A stretch of DNA of 64,000 nt from Phytophthora quininea (taxonomy: Eukaryota; Oomycota; Peronosporomycetes; Peronosporales; Peronosporaceae). Under the pieces are notes generated by a model. It searched no databases, had not been told where the DNA came from, and worked only from the letters and a program-made list of their open reading frames with translations. Location: positions 1 through 64,000 of the forward strand of contig JAAVTG010000200.1 in NCBI GenBank assembly GCA_011947345.1. Reading direction: 5' to 3'. A program made the position numbers and the translations under genes. Every line of letters begins with the position of its first letter. Position 1 is the first letter of the stretch. This document shows positions 32,415-42,959 of this stretch, one piece after another.

Positions 32415-34272
32415 TTGACAGACGAATCCGTGTATGGCGAGGTGGTCTCCACCCAGCGGATATCGGTCAAGGTTCGAACGATCGGGGAGGACCTGGCTGT
32501 AACGTACGCACGACAATCGCGCTCAACCGAAGGGTTCCTCAAGATGACGCTACGGGCCCTAGGTTTGGCACCTGGCTGCGAAAGGCAGTCCACTTCAAGA
32601 TCAAAGGGTACATCTACTACGGGTAAGTCGTCGGGTACGACCCCGACTGCCTTCGAATCGCCACCTTCGCAGGCGAGAAGAAGGCGGATCTCCGCCACGA
32701 TGTGACGGACGTCTACCCAATCGTGGCGATGCTGATGGGATCGAGGAGATGGCCCAGCCGTTCCTGGACGCCGACAAGGCTGTCGGGGTTGCACGACAGG
32801 CTAATTGACGCCATTATAGCTAGGAAGGACGATCGGCCGCTGTCTGCGACGGAGCTCCCGCCTCTCCTGCCGCCGGAATTAAGTGGTCTAAGCAATTGCT
32901 CGGTCTCGTGGGTGGATCCCACAAATGGCGTACCAAGGACTGTCTCTATGAACTACGTTCTCCGGCACGTGTTCTTCACTAGCACTGCAACTGAGCAGGG
33001 TGCTGTTCATCTTGGAGAGTCCTTCTGCGACGAGCCGCAAGATGACGTCGAAAATGGCTCTCCAAGCCATGGGTTCTTTGACCCCTTACTGGACGACGAC
33101 GATCGTGATCCAGGTGCAGCCGATCCTCCTCAAGTTCGTTCCGGCCGAGGAGGTGTGCAGGCCGCAGGAATGCACGGACAAGAAGCCCTGGAAGTCCCCT
33201 TACCGGATCCATCGCCTTCCAGCGGCTCTGGTATCCTCGAGCCACGAGAGGTCGAGCTCATTCGTTTGATCAGCGAGCACCGACCTCATTTGCTGGAGTA
33301 TTTTCTTACTCAGCATACTAACCACTCACGAGGCGGCAGTGACACTCAGGTCGACGTATCCCCACCGGCCAAGAGAGCAAAGTTAAGTTTTTCGCCCTCG
33401 GCAAAGCAAGAGCGCGTTCACCGAGCGGTGACCTCGCCTAGGCACGTAGGTAAGTCCAGCGATGCATTCCTGGAGTTTGTCTTGACCTTAGACCAGTTTG
33501 TGTGGCACCCGGGGTCGTTGCAAGAGTGTATGATCTACAATTCGGCAGGGGTCTATCAATTACGCATTTCCGACGTGACAATCTACTGCAACGCTGTCAT
33601 AGCTCTGCGTCCATCGCGGGTGTTTGCATGGATTTTGCGGCGGCTCCGCCGCCGGCCCCGATCCCTCGAAGTTGGTCGGACATCGGCGCGGCAACGCGCA
33701 GTTTCTTGGCGTACACCCAGCAAGTGTGTGACGATACCACCATCCAACTCGCCGAGTCGCTGGATCTGTTTGTAGCCCAAGTGGAAGGCTCGCGGCAGTT
33801 CTCAGAAGAGGACCTCCCGATTCTCGTGTGGTGGATAAACACAGAGCTTGAACGATACCGCAACGCAGTCGTCCAAGACATCTTCAATTCGACAGCAACT
33901 CGTGGAGCGATCGCTAGCCGTCTGTCGGCCGGTAACGCGGACCTACAAGCTCTGGTGCTAGGGATTCTTTGAGACAGACTGCAGCAGGCAAGCAAGGCAC
34001 CCGCTGAGGCCGATCTCCCCTCGCTGACGACACGCCGTGGGTCGATGGTTGAGCGTAAACTGCCTCCCGACGTGATTGAGCAAATTCCGGTCCGCGGTGA
34101 GAAGGAAGTGTGCCTCCACTACCTCTCACGGCGGGGATGTAACTTGCGAGACCCGGCCGTCTGCACTTTTAAGGACAGAGTTCACTTCTGGCCAAAGGAA
34201 ATCCCCGTGAAGGTGCGTCGATACATCAACACGTCTCTCAAAGGCATTCGAAGACGCCCATCGTCTGCGTGA
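32415..34272 (+). CDS. gag-like region of DIRS element 1 (several frames)
   Basis: ORFs 32415-32705, 32702-33775, 33502-33972 and 34045-34272 overlap and correspond in order to the gag-like protein of the second DIRS element. Shared landmarks: CSVSWVDPTNGVP, an acidic FFDPLLDDDDRD stretch, RLISEHRPHLLEYFL, then VYDLQFGRGLSITHFRRDN and LPILVWWINTELERYRNAV. It ends in a CCCH-like zinc finger (CLHYLSRRGCNLRDPAVC...H). Probably the nucleocapsid-like protein. Frames shift at least three times. Confidence 0.65.
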
Positions 34273-34568
34273 ATGAAAGCCGGCCAAGCTCCCAACGGGT
34301 TCCTTGTGCCGGCGTCACACCCATTCGACCCTGGTGGCCCAGTCGCGGAGGCTCTGAATGCTCCAGGTTCACCGAACCCAGCACACCGTGCTCTCAATCC
34401 AGGCCCCCAGCGCTCACCGAGCGTGCTAGATGCCACCGGCATCATCATTCGTCGCACAAGCAACCATCTAGATCAGCGTGCCTCGCTGGTGGTGCTCCTC
34501 CGGCCCAGACCTCGACAGCTGCATTCTGTTATCACCAGACCCCAGCACCGGGTCTAGCGCGGCCACGG

Positions 34569-37563
34569 ATGACCGCCTTCAATTTTCCAGATCCAGGACA
34601 GGTCCAAACACGTTTAGAGCTCTCGCTCAAGAGGGCGGAGCGCACACGTGATGACCACCTCGAGCAGGTCCTCCGCGTGCATCATTCGATCCCTTCCACT
34701 TTCAAGGAGGACAACTCGGTGTCCTCGATTTCGCTGGATACGATGAAGCAACGGCGTCTCTCAGGCTTAGTTCGTGACCACGATTTCTCATTGACACGCC
34801 TAGTGAAACTGGTACGTGGGCAGCCGAAGATCGACGGGCGTCCGAACAAGGCTCTGTGCCCACAACGGTATGGCAGGCTCCTCCAAGGCTACCCGCACCT
34901 CTCGCTCATGCAAGGCATTGCAAAAGACGGCATCCAGCCTACGTGGCATTCCGAGATCACCACGACTAATGTAGCCCCTGCAAACCATCACTCCGCCGGC
35001 CGCCACATCAATGCTGTTGTTGGCAGCATTCGAAATGGCCAAGACGCGTGTCAGTACTTGGTCCTTGACGAAGATATCCTTGGCCAACTCGGCATGGTAA
35101 ACCTTAGTCCCTTTGGAGCGGTACCCAAGAAGGACGCGGACCCGTCCAAGGAGGTGCGGCTCATCCACGATCTTTCATTCCCGCGCGGTAGATCAACCAA
35201 CGACGCCTCCGACAAAGCGGCGTTCCCGTCAGTAAATTACAAGCCTGTGGCGACAATAGCCCGGCGTATCGACGAATGTGAACTCCAACACCCGGGGTGA
35301 AAATCTGCCTTCAAAGGGCGAGGTGAAGGGCGCCTTCAGACATTTAATGCTGGCGAGCCGTTCGGTGCGGTGGATGGGAGGCCGTCTACCGGAGCGTGGG
35401 GCTCTTGTTTTAGACATGGCAGCTCCCTTCGGGTGGTCGGGATCGCTACCTTACTATGCCGTCTTTGGGGTGCGATTTCTGAACTCGTAAGCCGAGAGAG
35501 TCCCCGATCACTCAGTGCCGGTGTATTGAGTGACGACGAGCCCTTCTTCCCCTTTGAATGGGTGGACGATCATGTTCTGGTCGAGACTGATACTCCGGGA
35601 CGCCTCGAAGCTGCCGATACCGCGCTTCGGCTGGCCATGCTTGGAGTGCTAGGGCCGAGAGCGATTAACGAGAATAAGTTCTCGTCGTGGAATACCAGGC
35701 TGGAGGTGTTGGGACTTCTCTTCGACGCCGTCGCGATGACCATCTCGATGCCAACAGCCAAACTCCAGAAGGCCCATGCTCGTGTTGTTGCAATCGGAGC
35801 TAGCTCCACGATCACTCGCCGTGACCTCGAACGCCTTCTTGGATCGCTTCGCCACGTCTGTACATGCCTGCCTTCGGCCCGGCCATTCTTCCAACGTGTT
35901 CAGTTGGCATGTATTCGGGCACCACGCCGCGGTCCATTCCCCGCGTCAGAATCTCTGCATCGTGATCTGGAGTGGCTGCGCTGCATCCTTCTCCGCGGGG
36001 AATGGCAGGGTCTCCCGATCCGGATGTTCTGGAGCGACCCCGACCCAGATGTTCACCTCTACATGGACGCCTCTGATCAAGGCCTTGCCGTGCTTGACCC
36101 CGGACGCCCCCGCTATTTTCTAGTACGGTTTGACGCCTCTGAGAGAGACGTCATATCGACGGAGACTGTCCCCGGCTTCTCCATCAACGTCCGAGAACTT
36201 TTCTGCATCGCACTCGCTGCTATAATATGGGGTCCGGAGTGGAGACCGCATCGACGATCCTCCATGACGTATGTACGCGCCTGGTCGGACAATTCGAGTG
36301 CCGTCTCGTGGGCACAACGCCTACACAGTGATAATCCACTTGCTCAAGAGCTTACTCGCGCGATAGGCCTCTCCGAAGCTACCCATCGTTTCCGCATATC
36401 GGCAATGCATCTCCCGGGTGTTCACAACACAGTAGCAGACGCTGGTTCTCGTTCCTGGTCAAGACCTACCCGCTCACTCTGGACTAACTTCTCTCGTGAC
36501 TGGTTACAGACACCAGTGCCCCCGGCAGCGAGGAAGCTCTACAAGACGTTCTTGTCTCACTACAGACCCGAGCGCTGGCCGACTCCAGCCACCGCAAATA
36601 CGCAGCGACCTGGAAGGAGGGGAACAGCTGGTGTGCAGCTACCGGCGTTTCCCCATGGCTCACCGGAAACAATTTTGCCGACTCGTCTCAGCTCATCGCC
36701 TACGCAGTCTGGTGCTGGCAACCCCACCACGGGTCGCTCGGAAATGCTGCCTCCACCATTCTGTCCAAACTTGGCCAGATCAGCTGGTATCATCGGCGCT
36801 TCTGTGGATTCCCCGTCGGCCTCCACCCCGGCCATCAACTCGCGATGCAGGGGATGTCGCGGCTGTCACCACCGCCTCGCCGAAAGCGACCCGTGTCAGC
36901 CCTGCTTCTCCGAAGGCTCCGAGCTAACTGCGACTTCAACTCAGCCCAGGACCGCGTCTTGTGGGGGCTACGGTCCTGGGCTTTTTCTTCCTACTAAGAC
37001 GATCCGAGTACTTGGCTGACCACGGTTCCCAAATGACCTACATACTACGGCGTCGCGATGTCACCTTCTGAACGCGTGAAGGGAATATGGCTACTTCAGT
37101 GCACACAGCGCACACAGTGCAGATAAGGCTGAGCGGCAGCAAGACCGATCAGCGTGGTGAAGGTGCGACGAGATCACTCGAGCAGACAAGATCGCAGTGG
37201 TTGTGCCCGGTGAAGGCTGCATGGGCACTTGCGGAGCACGGCAAGGCCATTGGCAGGCCGGATGACTCACCCCTGTGTGCCGTGGACGAGACGCGGAATC
37301 TGTCCGCGGAGGACGTATCAGCGGCACTTAAGAGGGCGGCGCACGACATTGGCGAGGAGCCCTCTGAGTACGGGACGCACTCGCTACGCAGCGGAGGCGC
37401 TACTGCAATGTTCGCTGAAGGGGTCGATCGGCTCGCGATCAAGCATTTCGGAAGATGGAGCTCTGACTGTTACGAGCAGTACGCCCGAATGGATGGAACT
37501 ACTCTACGATCAATGGCAGACAAGATGGTACGTGGCGTCGGTGAGCAGCCTCTCCGTCGTTAG
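34569..37563 (+). CDS. pol of DIRS element 1: RT, RNase H, tyrosine recombinase (frameshifted)
   Basis: RT: RPNKALCPQRYGRLLQGYPH, LSPFGAVPKK, VRLIHDLSFPRG, then after a break near 35290 VKGAFRHLML, DMAAPFGWSGSLPYY and catalytic EWVDDHVLVE. RNase H: YMDASDQGLAVLD, NVRELFCIALAA, WSDNSSAVSWAQ and VADAGSRSWS. Tyrosine recombinase: LLRRSEYLAD with the first catalytic Arg near 36990, then THSLRSGGATAMFAEG (H-x-x-R) and FGRWSSDCYEQYAR (final Trp and Tyr) near 37375-37495. Frames break near 35290, 36560 and 37020. Apart from these, all catalytic motifs are present. Confidence 0.85.
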
Positions 37564-37679
37564 GCGGACTATGTCCAAAAGGGGGACACCTCCGCGCCAC
37601 ACCCGGCTGGAGGTCCTAACGACCTAATTGAAAGATGGTTTGTCCCCCATAGCGCGGTGAGCAAGGAGGAAAGCTCTAA

Positions 37680-38998
37680 CTAAAGATCCACATCTATGCC
37701 AAGTTCCACCAATAGGAGTCGCCCAACGATCAATTCACTGTCGTTCGATTCAACTACCAGGCATCGCTTGAGATTTTGACAGCGAACAGGTCCAGCGGCG
37801 GTGTTCAAAGTCAGGCGAACGTCTACTGCGTGCGTCGCGGTGAGAATTGTGCCGCCAACCGCTTCTAATTCCACGTGCTCATCCAGCTCAACTAATTGAA
37901 CATCATTGTCAATCACTTGGAGCTTCTTCACAAGCTCTTGCGAAATTATGTTATATTCCGATCCACTGTCGGCGCAATAAGGTATATCCAACGCTCCATT
38001 AATTGTCGCCATTGATCGGACCCTGTCTGCATCTCTAGCACGCTGTTCAACACGTTTGACGCGGTGCTTCTTGGATGCTTTGCTCTTTGATGTGCGCTTG
38101 GCCAAAATGGCCTCCTTCTGTGCCTCATCAGCATCGGGACAGTCGCTAAGGAAGTGATCTTTGCCGCAATTAAAACAGCCACCCCGAGGTTTGCTCCGCG
38201 CAACACCACTCGGGGCTTCTGAAGACGTCGCTCGCTCTACTTGGCGCTTGGCATTTTTGCCTTGCCAGTCCTTCCTTTTTCCTGAACCGGTTTGTACTTG
38301 TCGTTCTTTCTCATGCTTCCGCGTTGACTTGCTATCAACATGCTTGACTTGCTGCCGTTGTTGAGGTTTGTGGTTTGTCATTGAGCGGAAAACCTTATCC
38401 TGTTCTAGGGCTTTTTCTTTCACAAGCCTGTACAGTGCAACATCGTCCTTGGTACTTGTCTTATCGATCAGCTTTTGATACATTTGAACTTCATCACGCA
38501 AAGCTGTTGGCTGCAAGTTTTTCTTAAGATCTTGCACTTGTGTGCTATACCCGTCGATGTAGCGAAAGTTCCCTTCAGTCCATGCTCAAGGATGATCTCC
38601 TCACACAGCCTGAGGTAATTGATCACTCGGGCTTGGACATCAGACTCTCGGAGGTTCATCCTTAACTTGGCTTCGAACAGTGAATCGACGTCACCAATGT
38701 CGCCATTCTTGACGTTGTTGACGATTTTGTCAATCTCAGCAACAATCTGCTGCTCCGAGACTGCCTCGACGGTCGTACTCCAGTCGAATTTACACAGCAT
38801 CTCTAGTAGACGAGAGTCTATGGAGTTCTTGACCGATACCAATGCCCTGCTGACGTCCTCACCGGTGATGGCACACCGCGCCTTAATGGCATCGACGTAC
38901 TCTCGGCGATGGCGCTTCCATTTGACCAGGCTGGCATGAGAAATGTCCGTCACAAACGGTGGCAGGATCGCCGCCGAAGTGATTGGGACTGTGGCCAT
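37680..38998 (-). CDS. gag: gag and protease of Ty3/gypsy 2 (one frameshift)
   Basis: Minus-strand ORFs 38998-38468 and 38537-37680. Gag starts MATVPITSAAILPPFVTDIS and contains a capsid-like helical region (SLVKWKRHRREYVDAIKAR, SLFEAKLRMNLRESDVQARV). The second frame has a Lys-rich linker, a CCHC knuckle (CFNCGKDHFLSDC), a second basic stretch and a retropepsin domain with CADSGSEYNII and ATHAVDVRL. The frame is lost near 38530. The pol continuation is separated by the DIRS insertion. Confidence 0.85.
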
Positions 38999-39109
38999 TG
39001 CGGTGCTCGTGTCACTGGTATGGTCAGCGGCGACACTGCTTGGTCTCTGAGCTGCCGTTTATCCACGTCCACTTCGAGTCTGCATCTCGAACTTTACTAA
39101 AGTTAACTT

Positions 39110-39442
39110 TGAGCCGTTCCAGACGAAAGTCAATCCTTGGGAGCTGGAACTCCCTAAACGTTCAACGTGTATTGAACGCCACGAGGTTTTTAAGAGTGAG
39201 CTAGTTAGAACTACTCGGCCGTCGGCATGCCACCACTTGCCGTGCAGGCAATCCAGGAGAACATCCTTGGCGTAAACTCTAGCAGCCAGATCCGAGCAAG
39301 GATCTGCTAAACAATACTAGCATTCGGCTCTCGAGGCTCTGCTGCAGTCTGTTCCTGCAGCTTCAGCTGCCGAGGGTTGGAAGAGCTTCTGTCGTTGCGA
39401 TCTGTTGCCACAATCGCTGGACGATGCCTTGGCATCATCACA
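39110..39442 (-). repeat. 5' LTR of Ty3/gypsy 2 (right side), 333 bp
   Basis: Partner of 28213-28546, with about one substitution and a few one-base indels between them. Followed by the target duplication ATTGG (39443-39447). Confidence 0.95.
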
Positions 39443-39447
39443 ATTGG

Positions 39448-39842
39448 TATCCGAGCTATCCGTGCTTCCCTTTCATTGACGCCGTGACTACGTGTGCTGC
39501 GTACCAAAGAGGAATAAAAGACTCCGAGATAATCGTGGCTTATCTACAAGTGACGATTCGCACCGAGAAAACCTGCGAGAAGAACAAGTTACGCCAGCTA
39601 AACGATAAGATGGATAAAAACAAGTTGCTGAAGAACAAGAAGCGCTCGTTTGTGGTGGGTGGTCCTGACTTAAGTGTTTGTGAGCAATTCAACCCCGCAA
39701 TGCGCCCGACCTAAACGCGTTTTTAGTGATGGCAAGCTGTTTCGACCCGGAACAGGTCGGGAACCAAATTTCATCGGGTGGTGGAGATGTTTGGGCTGTT
39801 TACCGATCGATTGGATTCCTGCAGACTTTTCGTTCCCTGTAG
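39448..39842 (+). pseudogene. CRN gene 1, piece 4 of 4: C-terminal end
   Basis: Directly after the LTR and target repeat, the frame left at 28212 continues: CFPFIDAVTTCAAYQRG, IVAYLQVTIRTEKTCEKNKL, KKRSFVVGGPDLSVCEQF. After a one-base shift near 39710 comes VMASCFDPEQVGN, ending at TAG 39840-39842. This is the conserved tail of P-loop-type CRN proteins. It shows that the 11.2-kb element inserted close to the 3' end of the gene. Confidence 0.78.
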
Positions 39843-39924
39843 TCGTCGGTATGCTATTGATGAATATTTCCGCTTTTGACGTACTAAGCTTATTCTCTTG
39901 ACTTTTTGCGAGCAATGACTGGCA

Positions 39925-40341
39925 GTAATGACGGCCTTCTCGATCCACACTAAACAAGGCTTTTGGCATAATCCACTGACCATGTTCAGGCTGCATTTGG
40001 GAGAAGGTTCGATACTTTGTGGTCAAATGAAAGCTCGGACAGCCACCGAAGTATTGGAAGATTCCAGACTGGCAAACGACAGACATTGCTTTATGGAAAG
40101 CGTCGCTCCAGTGTCCACGTACTGGTGGAAGCGGATAATGGAGTGCAACAATTTCTGAGATGACGTCCAATCGGCCCACTTTCGTGAGATCACTGACAGT
40201 CGAGGCTGCAAGTTCATCGTCGTATTGGAGACGCCCACTAATCAGCATGTACTCGATCACTTCGGGATTCGGACAGCCAGCCGTACAGTCCAAAACGAAA
40301 AGGGATGTTAGTCTTGTTTCTTCGTAGAAAATATCAATCAA
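39925..40341 (-). pseudogene. ankyrin-repeat gene fragment
   Basis: Minus-strand fragment with SGRLQYDDELAASTVSDLTK and GRLDVISEIVALHYPLPP, matching the central part of the ankyrin genes at 52 and 56.5 kb (CGRLQYDDHLATPTVSDLAK). Only about 130 codons of the gene remain, and the 3' side runs into the tail of CRN gene 1. Confidence 0.7.
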
Positions 40342-40586
40342 TCTGTCGTCAGTTCATACCCATCTAGCTGTCAACTTCATGCGAAATGGCCAACACATCA
40401 CACTTGGCATTCGTATCCAAATGGATATTTTCACGTTAGTGAAAATAGGTTTTCAAGTGGAAGGAGAAAATCGAAACCAACGCAGAAGACGTAACCACTA
40501 AGAGGCCGTAGAGCAGGAGCAGAGTTAGTTTTCGATTTACTTCGCCGCGGTTTAACACAACAACCAAGTTATCAGCTATCTCCAAG

Positions 40587-42614
40587 ATGGTGCGCCTCTC
40601 GTCCCGCTCCTTCCTCTTTCTATTGCCGGAATTTGTCGAAGAAGACTTCGACTATCCATTCTATGCGAAGGTGCTTCGGATTGAACAAGATGTGGTGTCG
40701 TATCGGAGACTTGAAGGTGGAGAGGGCACAATTTCCCGTCCCATGGCAGCCGACAACGTGGTCTCAGCGCAAGAGGTAAACAAAGCACACAGAAGATCTC
40801 TCCTGAGGCGTCCAGTGTCGATGAAGACAGCTGAAGCGGTCCACTATGGACAAGTCGTAGCCGTGGATGGCGACAAGGTATCTGTCCGATCTCACGAGCA
40901 GCTTTTCTCGGTGTCGTCGGAATCTGTTGCTATCGTTCCACCTGTGGTAGCTCTAACCCTCGAGCACGTTCAGTTCGATTGCAACGACTGGAGCTCGGAT
41001 GAAATTGATTTGATCGAATCGTCCATCCTCAATCGGGTTCTTGGGCGCGAAGGGGCGCAGTTCTAACAACTTACCAGAAATATTGGATGGTTTGATACTA
41101 GAAGAGAGCCATCCCTCGTCGGCAAAGGCATGTCGATGGATAGACCCGCGGTCGGGCGAGTTAGTACAGTTCTCGCTACAACACGCAGTCGATTTTGCAT
41201 TTTTCGTCGATGGCGGTGTAGCTCTAGTGCCGTCATCGGTAGGGCACTCGTTCTGCCGCCCTCCGGTGGTTGACGTGTCAATTTCAGAAGGGCCGAGCCT
41301 ACAAGGTTCGGTCGGTGATGGGAATACACTGTTTGACCCGTTCCAAGATGATGACGATTCTCCACAAGACAGTTCTGAAGCAAACCATGCGTCTTCTCGG
41401 TCCCAGCCACTCAATCGCGGTGAGAAACGAGCTCATGACTCCTACAGAGACCAAGCTGACATCGGTCGAAAACGACAACGAACAGCTCTTGACCGTGACG
41501 CTCTCATCGTGGAAAAACTCAGTGGCGACCCTGACCTCTTAGAGCGCTTTCTAACTATGAGGCGGCGCACGAATGACTCTGACAGTAGCCAAGCGCACGT
41601 CGCTCAAAACGTCGCTGTGGTTGCAGCAGAGCCAAGATCGATCACTTCCAAGAAGCCGGCAGCAACGTCAAAATACTCTTTCACCCCCGAGCGGAACAAG
41701 TGGACGTTCACGAACGGGTGACCTCAGCAAAGCACAAAGGTAAGTCTGCTACTGTGTTTGTTAAAAGCATGCTACGGTCCGAGCACGTCAACTTCAAGCC
41801 ATTACCGGGAGTTTGCACGCGCGCGTATGACATTCGATTCGGATCGAGTGGCCTGTCGATTAGGCACTTCGCGAGGCTGTCGCAAGACGGGCGGATGGCG
41901 TGGTTAGAAGCTGGTGGTTCCAACTTTGACAATCTGTCCGCCACGGCAGAGTTTGCGCCGGCCAAACCCGCCAGTACTATTGACGACGTTGTGGACTGCA
42001 CAAAGGTATTCCTGACCTATACACGCGAGTTTTGCTGCACTGAATTGGTGACGTTGGTTGAAGTCGTGGTGGAATTTATCGAGCATAGCTTGATGAGGGT
42101 CAACTGGACTGCGGCTGAGCTTCCGTCGCTAGTCTACTGGATTAACGACTTGTTGGAAGACTTTCGTGGCGCGGTTGAGGTCAACGGAGATGTTCACGCG
42201 GTGCAACGTCGATGTTCAACTGATGATCGCCTACTCCGGGATCTGATGTTCGTTAAAATACACCGACAGCTAGAAGGAATGCAGAAAGGTGTGGACGCCG
42301 TCGGGCCGATTGTACAAGCGATACAGCGCCCTGCGAATCAAATCAAGTCGTCGAACGCTAGGGAAGGAAAGAAGAGACTCGGCCGAATCCCAAAAGATGT
42401 CTTGCGCCAACTCCCTCAGGCGGTCGACCCCGCATCCGGCAGCACTCGAAGTCTCTGCATGCGCTTCTTGTCCAAAGTTGGCTGTACGACGGATAGTGAT
42501 GGATGCTGCCCGAGCGAACATGGTCATTTCGTTCCGAAGAAGTTGCCACATGTAGTAAAACAAGAGATTGGCAGGCGGTTTGGTGGTTTGAAAGACGAGT
42601 ACGTGCAACTGTGA
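40587..42614 (+). CDS. gag-like region of DIRS element 2 (three frames)
   Basis: ORFs 40587-41066, 41041-41721 and 41700-42614. The first begins MVRLSSRSFLFLLPEFVEED with two apparent Tudor/SH3-like beta-rich repeats (FYAKVLRIEQDVVSYRRLEG; YGQVVAVDGDKVSVRSHEQ). The second has CRWIDPRSGELVQFSLQH, LFDPFQDDDDSP and a basic KRQRT stretch; the third has AYDIRFGSSGLSIRHFARL and ELPSLVYWINDLLEDFRGAV. A CCCH-type finger (CMRFLSKVGCTTDSDGCCPSEH) ends the third. Equivalent to the gag-like region of DIRS 1, with breaks at the two ORF junctions. Confidence 0.65.
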
Positions 42615-42959
42615 ATCCCCAAGGGAAGATCGGCAGTGCGTCTTCCTCGGGCTGATCACCAAGTGCAGCACTGCACGAAGAAAGCGAATACCAAGCAGCA
42701 CCAAAGGGATCGTGATTTATCTCACGCTGCCCAACACGATAAGGTCGCGATATCGACGGATTGCAAGATCGACATGGTAGCCTGTCCCGAGAATATTGCA
42801 CGTAGTGTGGTAATACCACACTGCAAGAGGCAGTCTGCTGGAAGTCCAGGTGGTTGTCGGTCGAGGCATCGTCGTCAAGTAAGATTTGAAGGCCAGAGCA
42901 AAGGTGGTGATGTCGGTCACTGTCGGGTACCTGCTAGTACGACCGGCATCGACATGGGA

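Larger units (their letters stand above)
32335..37677 (+). mobile_element. DIRS-type tyrosine-recombinase retrotransposon 1, nested in Ty3/gypsy 2
   Basis: Plus-strand element with a gag-like region (32.4-34.3 kb), RT (34.5-35.7 kb), RNase H (35.7-36.5 kb) and a C-terminal tyrosine recombinase (36.5-37.56 kb) in place of an integrase. No LTRs. The RT and recombinase are most similar to the element at 40.5-46.0 kb. Edges are estimated from where Ty3/gypsy 2 pol ends (32318) and gag-protease ends (37680). I saw no target duplication, consistent with recombinase-mediated insertion. Terminal repeats were not resolved by eye. Confidence 0.85.
28213..39442 (-). mobile_element. Ty3/gypsy LTR retrotransposon 2, 11.2 kb, split by a nested DIRS element
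   Basis: Minus-strand element bounded by LTRs of 334 and 333 bp (TG...CA), with a 5-bp target duplication ATTGG at 28208-28212 and 39443-39447. Gag and protease lie at 38998-37680; reverse transcriptase, RNase H, integrase and a chromodomain-like tail lie at 32318-28903. The 5.3-kb gap between them holds a DIRS retroelement in the opposite orientation. Without it the element would be about 5.9 kb. The LTRs differ by about one substitution and a few single-base indels, so insertion is recent. A purine-rich tract (GGGAGGCAG on the minus strand) adjoins the left LTR. Confidence 0.92.
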
